NCBI GenBank assembly: GCA_052436255.1
Contig: JBQVNP010000054.1
Coordinates: 1 to 31,091, forward strand
DNA: 31,091 bases
Direction of reading: 5' to 3'
From: Pelomonas sp052436255
GTDB taxonomy: Bacteria > Pseudomonadota > Gammaproteobacteria > Burkholderiales > Burkholderiaceae_C
Under the pieces are notes generated by a model. That model was not told the DNA's origin. It searched no databases and saw only the letters and a list, made by a program, of their open reading frames with translations. Shown here one piece after another: positions 23,448 to 31,091 of the stretch (position 1 is its first letter; each line of letters starts with the position of its first letter). The translations under genes and the position numbers were made by a program.

Positions 23448-24038
23448 ATGCTCGACCGTGAAGGCTTCCGCCCCAACGTCGGCATCATCCTGCTCAACCA
23501 ACGCAACGAGGTGTTCTGGGGCAAACGCATCCGAACGCACTCGTGGCAGTTCCCGCAAGGGGGCATCAAACACGGCGAGACGCCTGAGCAGGCGATGTTC
23601 CGAGAGCTCCACGAAGAGGTGGGGCTCACACCAGAGCATGTGCGCATCATTGCGCGGACGCGTGACTGGCTGCGCTACGAGGTCCCTGAACACTTCATCC
23701 GGCGCGATGCACGCGGCCACTACCGCGGTCAGAAGCAGATCTGGTTCCTGCTGCAGATGGTGGGGCGCGACTGCGACATGAACTTGCGCGCGACCGATCA
23801 CCCCGAGTTCGACGCCTGGCGTTGGAACGAGTACTGGGTGCCGCTAGAAGCCGTCATCGAATTCAAGCGCGGCGTCTATGAAATGGCGCTGACCGAATTG
23901 GCGCGCTACCTGCCGCGCATCAACCATCACAACCGGTATCTGCGGGCGGGCATGCGCCCCTCACACCGCGGCGAACGCAACAGCGGGCCGATGCCATTGG
24001 AGGCAGCGACACCACCTGAGGGCGAACCGCGGAACTGA
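23448..24038 (+). CDS. rppH: RNA pyrophosphohydrolase (Nudix)
   Basis: RppH removes pyrophosphate from triphosphorylated mRNA 5' ends, opening them to RNase E decay. The 196-residue protein has the complete Nudix box at 38-60 (G38, E44, R52, E53, E56, E57, G59) after the HSWQFPQGG strand typical of RppH. The C-terminal tail (about 165-196) is longer, basic and Pro-rich, and less conserved. The ATG at 23448 follows GAGG (23438-23441) by 6 bases; a TTG at 23436 is in frame but not needed. AATAAT around 23414 may be a -10 box. It is divergent from proS and convergent with proB. Confidence 0.95.
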   Translation: MLDREGFRPNVGIILLNQRNEVFWGKRIRTHSWQFPQGGIKHGETPEQAMFRELHEEVGLTPEHVRIIARTRDWLRYEVPEHFIRRDARGHYRGQKQIWFLLQMVGRDCDMNLRATDHPEFDAWRWNEYWVPLEAVIEFKRGVYEMALTELARYLPRINHHNRYLRAGMRPSHRGERNSGPMPLEAATPPEGEPRN

Positions 24039-24089
24039 CTTGCAGTTAACGCGACACCAAGTTGTGGCTCCGCCGCGATCTGGGCACTG

Positions 24090-25205
24090 CTAGCGCAGCA
24101 CCAGATTGTCGCGGTGGATGAGTTCCGGTTCGGCCGCGTAGCCCAGCAGGCTCTCGAACTCCGATGACGGCTTGCGTGCAATCAGTCGCGACTCAGCGGC
24201 TGAATAGTTGGCCAGGCCGCGCGCCAGTTCGGCGCCGTCGGGCGCCAGCACGGCGATGACGTCGCCACGGTGAAAGTCGCCCTGCACCTCGGTCACCCCA
24301 ATGGGCAGCAAGCTCTTGCCTTCGCCGCGAAGCTTGACCACGGCACCAGCGTCGATCCGCACAGCGCCGCGCATCTGCAGATGGTCGACCATCCATTGCT
24401 TGCGCGCCGCCAGCTTGGGCGTTGCCGCGTGCAGCGCCGTGCCGATGGCTTCGCCGCCGGCCAGGCGCACCAGTACATCGGGCTCCCGTCCCCATGCGAT
24501 GACAGTGCCTGCACCGCTACCGGCCGCGCGCTTGGCAGCGAGGATCTTCGTAATCATGCCGCCGCGGCCGATGCTGGACCCCGCGCCGCCGGCCATGCGC
24601 TCGAGTTCCGGGTCGCCGGCCTGGGCGTTGTCGATGAAGTGCGCAGTCGCGTCCTTGCGCGGATCGGCAGAGTACAGGCCACGCTGGTCCGTCAGGATGA
24701 CGAGGGCGTCAGCCTCGACCAGGTTGGCCACCAACGCGCCGAGCGTGTCGTTGTCGCCAAACTTGATCTCGTCGTTGACGACGGTGTCGTTCTCGTTGAT
24801 GACCGGCAGCACGCGATGGGCAAGCAGCGTCAGCAAGGTCGAGCGCGCATTGAGATAGCGCTCGCGGTCGGCCAGGTCGGCGTGAGTCAGCAACACCTGC
24901 GCGCTGGCCATGCCCTGGGCGCTGAGCTGGCTCTCGTACATCTGCGCCAGGCCCATCTGGCCGACGGCTGCAGCGGCCTGCAGCTCGTGCAACTCCTTGG
25001 GGCGCGTCGACCAGCCCAGGCGCTTCATGCCCTCGGCAATGGCACCGCTGGACACCATGATCAGCTCGCGCCCGTCCCTCGCCAACACCGCCAGCTGGCG
25101 GCTCCAGTTCGCGATGGCCTCGGCATCAATGCCCCGGCCCTCGTTGGTCACGAGGCTGGAACCGACCTTGACAACGATTCGGCGCGCGCTGGACAGCAGA
25201 CTCAT
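24090..25205 (-). CDS. proB: Glutamate 5-kinase
   Basis: ProB phosphorylates glutamate to glutamyl-5-phosphate, the first and feedback-inhibited step of proline synthesis. The 371-residue protein has the amino-acid kinase domain with VKVGSSLVT at 12-20, VSSGAIAEG at 51-59, INENDTV at 136-142, FGDNDTL at 149-155 and LTDQRGLY at 171-178. A C-terminal PUA domain follows (about 277-355). Its ATG overlaps the obgE stop (ATGA). proA is not adjacent; the next gene is the convergent rppH, 51 bases away with nothing obvious between them. Confidence 0.97.
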   Translation of the reverse strand: MSLLSSARRIVVKVGSSLVTNEGRGIDAEAIANWSRQLAVLARDGRELIMVSSGAIAEGMKRLGWSTRPKELHELQAAAAVGQMGLAQMYESQLSAQGMASAQVLLTHADLADRERYLNARSTLLTLLAHRVLPVINENDTVVNDEIKFGDNDTLGALVANLVEADALVILTDQRGLYSADPRKDATAHFIDNAQAGDPELERMAGGAGSSIGRGGMITKILAAKRAAGSGAGTVIAWGREPDVLVRLAGGEAIGTALHAATPKLAARKQWMVDHLQMRGAVRIDAGAVVKLRGEGKSLLPIGVTEVQGDFHRGDVIAVLAPDGAELARGLANYSAAESRLIARKPSSEFESLLGYAAEPELIHRDNLVLR

Positions 25206-26266
25206 TCGGCGGCGCTGTTGGACTCGAAGCGAATATCGGGCTCGACCAGCACGCGCTGCTCGGCGGCGACATGGTCGTAGATGGCATGGATCAGGGGCTG
25301 GCAGCCTTGGCGCGTCAGCGCCGAGATCTCGAAAACCGGACCCTTCCAGCGATAGCGCTTGACGAACTCCTTCACACGCGCAGCGCGTTCATCTTCAGGG
25401 ACCATGTCGAGCTTGTTCAGCACCAGCCAGCGCGTCTTGGCATGCAGCCCGGCGTCGTACTTCTTCAGCTCCGCCACGATGGCCTTGGCTTCCTTGACCG
25501 GATCGACCTCAGGATCGAAGGGCGCGAGATCGACGACATGCAGCAGCAAACGCGTGCGCTGCAGATGGCGCAGGAACTGGTGGCCTAGGCCAGCCCCCTC
25601 GGCAGCACCTTCGATCAGGCCAGGAATGTCGGCGACGACGAAGCTCTTCTCTGGCGCGACGCGCACGACGCCCAGGTTGGGGTGCAGCGTCGTGAACGGA
25701 TAGTCGGCGATCTTGGGCTTGGCATTGGAGATCGCCGCGATCAACGTTGACTTGCCTGCGTTCGGCTGGCCCAGCAGGCCCACGTCGGCCAGCACGCGCA
25801 GTTCCAGTCGCAGCTTCTTGGCCTCACCCGGCCAGCCCGGCGTCTTCTGACGCGGCGCGCGGTTGGTGCTGGTCTTGAAATGCAGGTTGCCAAAGCCCCC
25901 ATCGCCGCCCTTGGCGAGCAGGATGCGTTGGCCGGGCTCGATCAATTCGCCGATGACGGACTCGGTTTCCAGGTCCGTGATGATGGTGCCAACCGGCACG
26001 CGCAGCACGATGTCGTCGGCCGCCGCACCGAAGCAATCCGAGCCGCGACCGGCCTCACCGTTGCGAGCCTCATGGCGGCGCGCGTAGCGGTAGTCGATCA
26101 GCGTATTGAGGTTGCGGTCGGCTTCAGCCCAGACGCTGCCGCCCTTGCCGCCGTCACCGCCGTCCGGCCCGCCGAACGGGATGAACTTCTCGCGACGAAA
26201 GCTCGCGCAGCCCGCACCGCCGTTGCCGGCTGCGATGTCAATGGTGGCTTCGTCGACGAATTTCAT
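25202..26266 (-). CDS. obgE: Obg family GTPase
   Basis: ObgE is an essential GTPase that binds the 50S subunit and links ribosome assembly to the stringent response and growth. The 354-residue protein has the glycine-rich Obg fold (1-157) and then a G domain with P-loop GQPNAGKST at 166-174, DIPG at 213-216, NKLD at 284-287 and SAL at 315-317. The C-terminal tail is short, as in many proteobacteria. It follows rplU-rpmA, the usual order, but an intrinsic terminator at 26361-26391 lies between. Expression therefore needs read-through or an unseen promoter in 26267-26360. No clear Shine-Dalgarno precedes the ATG. Confidence 0.97.
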   Translation of the reverse strand: MKFVDEATIDIAAGNGGAGCASFRREKFIPFGGPDGGDGGKGGSVWAEADRNLNTLIDYRYARRHEARNGEAGRGSDCFGAAADDIVLRVPVGTIITDLETESVIGELIEPGQRILLAKGGDGGFGNLHFKTSTNRAPRQKTPGWPGEAKKLRLELRVLADVGLLGQPNAGKSTLIAAISNAKPKIADYPFTTLHPNLGVVRVAPEKSFVVADIPGLIEGAAEGAGLGHQFLRHLQRTRLLLHVVDLAPFDPEVDPVKEAKAIVAELKKYDAGLHAKTRWLVLNKLDMVPEDERAARVKEFVKRYRWKGPVFEISALTRQGCQPLIHAIYDHVAAEQRVLVEPDIRFESNSAAE

Positions 26267-26360
26267 GGCGAGTCAGCCATCGTACTGGCTGGGTTGCGGC
26301 ACGCCCGCTGCGATTGCGCGGGGCGGGCTTTCCAAAACACAACCCCGGCAAACCGGATCC

Positions 26361-26391
26361 AAAAAGCAAAAGCCCCGGCGAGCCGGGGCTT
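26361..26391 (-). terminator. Intrinsic terminator after rpmA
   Basis: AAGCCCCGGC (26370-26379) and GCCGGGGCTT (26382-26391) form a 10-bp stem with a 2-base centre. On the minus strand TTTTGCTTTTT follows. It sits between rpmA and obgE. Confidence 0.88.
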
Positions 26392-26432
26392 GAGACTGTC
26401 CGGGCGGTCGACCCGTCCGGATCACGCCACCA

Positions 26433-26696
26433 TCAAGCTGCCAGCGGCGTGATGACGACGGTCTGGCGGTTCTTCTCGCCCTTGATGGCGAAAGAAACGT
26501 GGCCATCGACCAGTGCAAACAGCGTGTGGTCCTTGCCAATGCCGACATTCACGCCGGGATGGAACTTGGTACCGCGTTGACGCACGATGATCGAGCCTGC
26601 GGAGATCAACTCGCCGCCGTAAGCCTTGACGCCCAGCATCTTGGGCTTGGAATCGCGGCCGTTCCGTGTGGAACCGCCGCCTTTTTTCTGTGCCAT
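26433..26696 (-). CDS. rpmA: 50S ribosomal protein L27
   Basis: L27 lies near the peptidyl-transferase centre of the large subunit. The 87-residue protein begins MAQKKGGGSTRNGRDSKPK and carries the conserved GVKAYGGE and FHPGVNVG blocks; length is normal. AGGAG sits 7 bases upstream of the ATG at 26696. It follows rplU by 36 bases in the same transcript, and a strong intrinsic terminator follows. The N-terminus starts directly with the mature-type sequence, so there is no sign of the cleaved extension found in Firmicutes. Confidence 0.98.
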   Translation of the reverse strand: MAQKKGGGSTRNGRDSKPKMLGVKAYGGELISAGSIIVRQRGTKFHPGVNVGIGKDHTLFALVDGHVSFAIKGEKNRQTVVITPLAA

Positions 26697-26732
26697 GAGT
26701 TAGCTCCTAGAAATTAGCGAATGACGACTGGA

Positions 26733-27044
26733 TCAGCCGTTGACCGCGCTGATTTCCAGCTCGGTGTAGTTCTGGCGATGGCCTTGGCTCTTCTTGTAGT
26801 GCTTGCGACGGCGCATCTTGAAGATGCGGACCTTGTCGTGCTTGCCATGGCTGACGACTTTGGCACTGACCGTGGCGCCAGCGACGAGCGGTGCGCCGAT
26901 CGTCAGGCCGTCACCACTGCCAACTGCCAGCACTTGGTCGATGGTGACCTCAGCGCCGACTTCCGCGTCGAGCAACTCGACCTTGATCTTTTCGCCAGCA
27001 GCAACCTTGTACTGCTTGCCGCCGGTTTTGATGACCGCGTACAT
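26733..27044 (-). CDS. rplU: 50S ribosomal protein L21
   Basis: L21 is a structural protein of the 50S subunit. The 103-residue protein starts MYAVIKTGGKQYKV and ends with the basic KMRRRKHYKKSQGHRQ block, both hallmark L21 sequences. I chose the ATG at 27044 because AAAGGA lies close upstream and it matches family N-termini; the frame stays open further upstream but gives improbable residues. A clear sigma70 promoter at 27198-27226 implies a leader of about 147 bases containing two small perfect hairpins. rpmA follows after 36 bases. Confidence 0.98.
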   Translation of the reverse strand: MYAVIKTGGKQYKVAAGEKIKVELLDAEVGAEVTIDQVLAVGSGDGLTIGAPLVAGATVSAKVVSHGKHDKVRIFKMRRRKHYKKSQGHRQNYTELEISAVNG

Positions 27045-27056
27045 GTTCTTCCTTTC

Positions 27057-27070
27057 GCACCTGGAGGTGC
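27057..27070 (-). promoter_or_regulatory. Leader hairpin GCACCT-CC-AGGTGC before rplU
   Basis: Perfect 6-base arms around a 2-base centre, 12 bases upstream of the rplU ATG and just before its Shine-Dalgarno. It may act in ribosomal-protein feedback control, but this is unproven. Confidence 0.4.
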
Positions 27071-27095
27071 ATTCACCCGGCTCCAGCAGCCCTGT

Positions 27096-27111
27096 GTCAC
27101 CCCTAGGTGAC
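27096..27111 (-). promoter_or_regulatory. Leader hairpin GTCACC-N4-GGTGAC before rplU
   Basis: Perfect 6-base arms with a 4-base loop in the middle of the predicted rplU leader, the second structure in the same untranslated region. Confidence 0.4.
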
Positions 27112-27197
27112 GCCGCCACCCTCGCCGGGCCTTTTTGTCGGTTTTATCCCCCTGCCGCCCGCACAATTGGAGGCATGCGAGTTGCAAAGAGCCCGCG

Positions 27198-27226
27198 AGT
27201 ATACCCTTGGCGCAAAAGCATGGCAA
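27198..27226 (-). promoter_or_regulatory. Sigma70 promoter for rplU-rpmA
   Basis: On the minus strand, TTGCCA (27221-27226), a 17-base spacer and TATACT (27198-27203). This is the best promoter in the window. The start should fall near 27191, giving a leader of about 147 bases. Confidence 0.78.
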
Positions 27227-27287
27227 TTCATCCTGCGACCGACAAGCGGCGGACCCGCCCCTCATCGCCTAGAGCAAACGCGCTTCC

Positions 27288-27293
27288 TATAAT
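27288..27293 (+). promoter_or_regulatory. Consensus -10 box TATAAT before ispB
   Basis: A perfect TATAAT lies 28 bases before the ispB GTG, predicting a short leader of about 22 bases. No convincing -35 box is visible at 16-18 bases. Confidence 0.5.
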
Positions 27294-27321
27294 GACGGCC
27301 TCCCTAGCTTGAGAGTCCAGA

Positions 27322-28317
27322 GTGCGCGTCGAGTCAGCCTCGCCCCCATCGCAAGTTGCCGAGGTCCTCGCTCTACTCGCCGCTGAAATGGCTCAGGTGG
27401 ACGCAGTCATCGCCCAGCGCCTGAGCTCAGACGTGGCGCTGATTGATCAGATCGCCCACTACATCGTCCATGCGGGCGGCAAGCGCATGCGCCCCAAACT
27501 CGTGTTGTTGTTTGCGAACGCGCTGGGCTTCGAGCGGCGCTCTCGCTTCGAGTTGGCTGCGGTTGTCGAGTTCATTCACACGGCAACCCTGTTGCACGAC
27601 GATGTCGTCGACGAGTCCTCATTGCGACGCGGCAAACCGACCGCGAATGCCTTGTTCGGCAATGCGGCGAGCGTACTGGTCGGCGACTTCCTGTATTCAC
27701 GCGCCTTCCAGATGATGGTTTCGGTCGACCGCATGCGCGTGCTGGAGGTGCTAGCGGAGGCCACCAACGTCATTGCCGAAGGCGAGGTCCTGCAGTTGAT
27801 GAATATGCACGACCCGGATATCACCGTGGAAAGCTATCTGCGCGTGATTCGCTTCAAGACGGCCAAGCTCTTTGAGGCCAGCGCGCGTCTGGGCGCGGTG
27901 CTCGCCGATGCGACGCAGGAGGTCGAGGAGGCCTGCGCCGCTTACGGCCGCGCCCTAGGCACCGCATTCCAACTCATTGACGACGTGCTCGACTACGAAG
28001 GCGACGCCCATGAACTCGGAAAGAACATTGGCGATGACCTGCGCGAAGGCAAGACGACCCTGCCGTTGCTGATTGCCATGGAGCGCGCGACGCCCGAACA
28101 GCGCGCTCTGCTACGGCACGCGATCGAGGAAGGCGAACAAGAGAAGCTCCAGGAGATCGTTTCTATCGTTCGCGCTACTGGCGCCCTCGAATCGACTCGG
28201 GAAGCCGCTCGCGCGGAGGCGCGGCATGCAGCGGAATGCCTGCAGCTGCTTCCTCCCAACAAGTGGACAAAATCTCTGCTAGACTTCGCAATTCAGTCGG
28301 TCGAGCGTCACTCGTAG
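27322..28317 (+). CDS. ispB: Octaprenyl diphosphate synthase (long-chain polyprenyl synthase)
   Basis: IspB extends farnesyl diphosphate with isopentenyl units to make the ubiquinone side chain. The 331-residue protein has the two aspartate-rich motifs of trans-prenyltransferases: DDVVD at 93-97 and DDVLD at 220-224. GGKRMRP lies at 52-58 and the FKTAKLFEAS block follows the first motif. The start is GTG at 27322; it places the N-terminus in register with IspB proteins, and the next in-frame Met is residue 23. A TATAAT box precedes it. The gene is divergent from rplU and is followed after 22 bases by tRNA-Pro, probably on the same transcript. Exact chain length cannot be read. Confidence 0.95.
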   Translation: MRVESASPPSQVAEVLALLAAEMAQVDAVIAQRLSSDVALIDQIAHYIVHAGGKRMRPKLVLLFANALGFERRSRFELAAVVEFIHTATLLHDDVVDESSLRRGKPTANALFGNAASVLVGDFLYSRAFQMMVSVDRMRVLEVLAEATNVIAEGEVLQLMNMHDPDITVESYLRVIRFKTAKLFEASARLGAVLADATQEVEEACAAYGRALGTAFQLIDDVLDYEGDAHELGKNIGDDLREGKTTLPLLIAMERATPEQRALLRHAIEEGEQEKLQEIVSIVRATGALESTREAARAEARHAAECLQLLPPNKWTKSLLDFAIQSVERHS

Positions 28318-28339
28318 TAGGCGTATTGGCAAAAGACAT

Positions 28340-28416
28340 CGGGGTGTAGCTTAGCCTGGTAGAGCGCTACGTTCGGGACGTAGAGGCCGGAGGTTCGAAT
28401 CCTCTCACCCCGACCA
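28340..28416 (+). tRNA. tRNA-Pro (anticodon CGG)
   Basis: Full 77-base cloverleaf with encoded CCA. The acceptor is CGGGGTG paired with CACCCCG, the D-stem GCTT/GAGC and the anticodon stem CTACG/CGTAG. The loop TTCGGGA gives CGG, reading CCG. It starts 22 bases after ispB with no clear promoter of its own, so it is probably cut from the ispB transcript. Confidence 0.96.
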
Positions 28417-28425
28417 AGTTTTTAG

Positions 28426-28440
28426 CCCTCGGGACGAGGG
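28426..28440 (+). repeat. Small hairpin after tRNA-Pro
   Basis: CCCTCG and CGAGGG enclose a 3-base loop, 10 bases after the tRNA. There is no T-tract behind it (a short one lies in front), so it is weak as a terminator. The rest of the gap to pilB (28441-28574) shows only a CACAAT at 28531 as a possible -10 box. Confidence 0.4.
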
Positions 28441-28574
28441 TCGTAAAGCACGACGGATTGCAGCTTCGCGGCGTTGAAAAGTTGCGGTTATCCCTGGAAT
28501 TCGTTTGCCTCCGCCTGCTCGCATGACTGGCACAATCGACGGACTCTGCCCATCCGTCGTCGACGCAACCACCT

Positions 28575-30296
28575 GTGGAAACCACGCTCGCTGAGCCGCT
28601 TCAGTCTTCCCTGTCCGGGGTTGCGCGCATGTTGGTGCATGCCGGCAAGCTGCAGAGCAAAGCCGCCGAAGACTTGGTCAAGCAGGCACGCGAGAAAAAG
28701 GTCAGTTTCGTCAACGCCGTGATCGCAAGCGGACAAGTGTCGGCCTTCGATCTGGCCCATACGCTCTCCAGCGCGCTGGCGTTGCCGCTACTCGACCTGT
28801 CGGCACTGGACCCGCAGCGCATGCCGCAGAACGTCATCGACGCCAAGCTGGTGCAGCAGTATCAGGTTGTAGCCCTGTCACGCCGCGGCAGTCGCCTGTT
28901 CATCGGCGGGGCTGACCCGACCGAACTCGAAGTAATCGAGCGCATCAAGTTTGCGACGCAACTGCAACCGGAATGGGTCATTGTCGAACATGACAAGTTG
29001 ACCAAGATGCTGGTCAGCGCCGGCGTTACTGCAGCGGAGACGCTCGAGGCCATTGCCGGCGGTGACTTCGACTTCGACATCGGCGAGGAAGATGCGGCGC
29101 CACAGCAGGAATCGGCCGAGATGGCCGACGTCGAGGACGCACCCGTCGTCCGTTTCCTGCAAAAGATGCTGGTCGACGCCATCAATCTGCGCGCTTCCGA
29201 CCTTCACTTCGAGCCTTACGAGTTTCACTACCGCGTGCGCTTTCGCGTCGACGGCGAGCTGCGTGAGATCACCCAGCCGCCGATCGCCATCAAGGACAAG
29301 TTGTCCTCCCGCATCAAGGTGATCTCGCGTTTGGACATCGCAGAACGACGGGTGCCCCAGGACGGGCGCATGAAACTGAAGTTCGGCAGCAAATCCATCG
29401 ACTTTCGGGTCAGCACCTTGCCCACGCTGTTCGGCGAAAAGATCGTTGTCCGTATCCTGGACTCGTCCTCGGCCAAGCTGGGTATCGAAGCCCTCGGTTA
29501 CGAGAAGATCGAGAAAGAACGCCTCCTGGCCGCCATCTACCGACCGTACGGCATGGTGCTGGTGACAGGCCCGACGGGTTCAGGCAAGACGGTGTCTCTC
29601 TACACCTGCCTGAACATCCTGAACCAGCCAGGCGTCAACATTTCGACCGTCGAAGATCCGGCGGAAATCAACCTGCCCGGCATCAATCAGGTCAATGTCA
29701 ACGACAAGGCCGGCCTGAATTTCTCGGCCGCGCTCAAGTCCTTCCTGCGCCAGGATCCGGACATCATCATGGTGGGCGAAATCCGCGACCTGGAGACGGC
29801 CGACATCGCCATCAAGGCGGCGCAGACCGGCCACATGGTCATGTCAACCCTGCACACCAATGACGCGCCGAAGACGCTGACGCGCCTGCTCAACATGGGC
29901 GTGGCGCCGTTCAATATCGCATCCAGCGTGCTCCTGATCACTGCCCAGCGTCTGGTGCGCCGGCTGTGCGAGAACTGCAAGCAACCTGCCGACTATCCGC
30001 GCGAAGCCTTGCTCAGGGCCGGCTTCGTCGAGGAAGATTTCGACGGCAGCTGGAAGCCCTACCGTGCAGTGGGCTGCAGCAATTGCACCAACGGTTACCG
30101 GGGGCGGCTGGGTCTGTACCAAGTGATGCCCGTCACCGAAGCCATCCAGCGCATCATCCTGGCCTTGGGTACGGCGATGGACATTGCCGAGCAAGCCAAG
30201 AAGGAAGGCGTGCGTGATCTGCGCCAATCTGGCCTGGTCAAGGTGCGCAGCGGGATCACGACGCTTGAAGAAGTGCTCTCCGCCACCAACGAATAA
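28575..30296 (+). CDS. pilB: Type IV pilus assembly ATPase PilB
   Basis: PilB is the hexameric cytoplasmic ATPase that powers pilus extension. The 573-residue protein has an N-terminal MshEN/T2SSE-N domain (about 15-150), then the secretion ATPase core with Walker A GPTGSGKT at 332-339, the Asp box (about 360), Walker B MVGEIRD at 399-405 and the His box HMVMSTLHTND at 420-430. A zinc-binding tetracysteine has Cys465, Cys468, Cys501 and Cys504. The start is GTG at 28575 without a strong ribosome-binding site; the in-frame Met at residue 19 is possible but would shorten the first helix. pilC follows after 21 bases. Confidence 0.96.
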   Translation: METTLAEPLQSSLSGVARMLVHAGKLQSKAAEDLVKQAREKKVSFVNAVIASGQVSAFDLAHTLSSALALPLLDLSALDPQRMPQNVIDAKLVQQYQVVALSRRGSRLFIGGADPTELEVIERIKFATQLQPEWVIVEHDKLTKMLVSAGVTAAETLEAIAGGDFDFDIGEEDAAPQQESAEMADVEDAPVVRFLQKMLVDAINLRASDLHFEPYEFHYRVRFRVDGELREITQPPIAIKDKLSSRIKVISRLDIAERRVPQDGRMKLKFGSKSIDFRVSTLPTLFGEKIVVRILDSSSAKLGIEALGYEKIEKERLLAAIYRPYGMVLVTGPTGSGKTVSLYTCLNILNQPGVNISTVEDPAEINLPGINQVNVNDKAGLNFSAALKSFLRQDPDIIMVGEIRDLETADIAIKAAQTGHMVMSTLHTNDAPKTLTRLLNMGVAPFNIASSVLLITAQRLVRRLCENCKQPADYPREALLRAGFVEEDFDGSWKPYRAVGCSNCTNGYRGRLGLYQVMPVTEAIQRIILALGTAMDIAEQAKKEGVRDLRQSGLVKVRSGITTLEEVLSATNE

Positions 30297-30317
30297 TTTC
30301 AGTCTCGAGGAACGTGC

Positions 30318-31091
30318 ATGGCCACTGCCACCGCCGCAGCAAAAGGCGTCAAGGACTTCGTCTTCGAGTGGGAGGGCAAGGACCGCAACGGCAAGATCGT
30401 CAAGGGCGAACTGCGCGCCGGCGGCGAAGCCATGGTCAGCGCCACCTTGCGCCGGCAGGGCATCCTCGTCAACAAGGTCAAGAAGCGTCGCACCAGTGGC
30501 GGCGCCTCCATCAAACAGAAGGACATCGCCGTCTTCACACGCCAGCTGGCCACGATGATGCGCGCCGGCGTTCCGCTGCTGCAGGCCTTCGACATCGTCG
30601 GCCGCGGTGCCACCAACCCGCGCCTGACGCGACTGTTGAACGACATCCGGCAAGACGTGGAGACCGGCACCAGCCTGTCCGCCGCGTTCCGCAAGCACCC
30701 GATGTATTTCGACGCCCTCTACTGCAACCTTGTGGAGGCGGGCGAGACTGGCGGTATCTTGGAAGCGCTGCTGGACCGGCTCGCGATCTATCAGGAGAAG
30801 ACGGTCGCCATCAAGAACAAGATCAAGTCCGCACTGACCTATCCGGTTGCCGTGATGATCGTGGCCTTCATCGTCGTGGCGGTCATCATGATCTTCGTGG
30901 TACCTTCATTCGAGGACGTGTTCAAGTCGTTTGGCGCGGACTTGCCGGCACCGACGCTGATGGTCATCGCCATGTCGAAATTCTTCGTCTCCTACTGGTG
31001 GGCGATCTTTGGCGGCCTCGGCGGCGGCATCTATTTCTTCATCCAGAGCTGGAAGCGCTCCGAGAAGATGCAAAAGCGTATGGACCGGCTG
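30318..31091 (+). CDS. pilC: Type IV pilus inner-membrane platform protein PilC (3' end off the window)
   Basis: PilC is the inner-membrane platform that couples PilB rotation to pilin insertion. The visible 258 codons are open to the right edge; family members are about 400 residues. The N-terminal part (FEWEGKDRNGKIVKGE) and the first T2SSF domain are present (QLATMMRAGVPLLQAFDIV, about 76-94, and the LVEAGETGG block at 138-146). Membrane helices lie at about 176-196 and 224-244. GAGGA lies about 7 bases upstream of the ATG at 30318. It follows pilB in the usual pilBCD order, so pilD is expected beyond the edge. Confidence 0.95.
   Translation, partial: MATATAAAKGVKDFVFEWEGKDRNGKIVKGELRAGGEAMVSATLRRQGILVNKVKKRRTSGGASIKQKDIAVFTRQLATMMRAGVPLLQAFDIVGRGATNPRLTRLLNDIRQDVETGTSLSAAFRKHPMYFDALYCNLVEAGETGGILEALLDRLAIYQEKTVAIKNKIKSALTYPVAVMIVAFIVVAVIMIFVVPSFEDVFKSFGADLPAPTLMVIAMSKFFVSYWWAIFGGLGGGIYFFIQSWKRSEKMQKRMDRL

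Noticed and set aside
28528..28545. TGGCAC at 28528 as a sigma54 promoter for pilB
   Set aside because: The required GC/TTGC element at -12 spacing is absent.
1..31091. CRISPR array, insertion sequence, prophage or toxin-antitoxin pair
   Set aside because: I looked for evenly spaced direct repeats, transposase or integrase motifs and paired small genes, and saw none.

Overview
The window looks like a chromosome segment of a GC-rich betaproteobacterium in the order Burkholderiales, probably a Roseateles/Mitsuaria/Rubrivivax-type genus. This rests on codon use, on housekeeping neighbourhoods (miaB, hemA-prfA-prmC-grxD-ubiX, proS next to rppH, rplU-rpmA-obgE-proB, ispB-tRNA-pilB-pilC) and on the protein sequences. 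The genus is inference.

Left third (1-11612): an accessory plant-polysaccharide locus, most likely for rhamnogalacturonan-I (pectin). On the minus strand, in transcription order, lie a secreted oligogalacturonate-lyase-like (PL22-like) propeller protein, a 1049-residue TonB-dependent receptor, a PL11 rhamnogalacturonan lyase, a GH43-like outer-membrane lipoprotein and a GH115 alpha-glucuronidase that runs off the left edge. A two-domain CE12 acetylesterase is divergent on the plus strand. The pieces fit one job: deacetylate, cut the backbone, trim side chains and import oligomers. A 335-base gap upstream of the receptor carries four inverted repeats, two built on the same AATCAA/TTGATT half-sites. 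An intrinsic terminator separates the receptor from PL11-GH43-GH115. No cognate regulator, inner-membrane transporter or GH105 is in view.

Middle (11626-18737): a tRNA with CAT anticodon (probably elongator Met) with its own promoter and terminator marks the switch to core genes. Then come a small exported protein coupled to miaB, a convergent 91-residue membrane protein, hemA, prfA-prmC (overlapping), a putative outer-membrane barrel protein, and grxD-ubiX (overlapping).

Right third (18744-31091): on the minus strand an exported M3 dipeptidyl carboxypeptidase, and proS followed by an overlapping lytic transglycosylase. rppH is divergent from proS. A minus-strand rplU-rpmA-(terminator)-obgE-proB block follows, driven by a clear sigma70 promoter. 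Divergent ispB with tRNA-Pro(CGG) and the type IV pilus genes pilB-pilC (pilC cut by the right edge) complete the window.

I found no insertion sequence, CRISPR array, rRNA, phage gene or replication origin. The most distinctive parts are the polysaccharide locus, its regulatory gap and its internal terminator. I do not see proof of a wholly new system.
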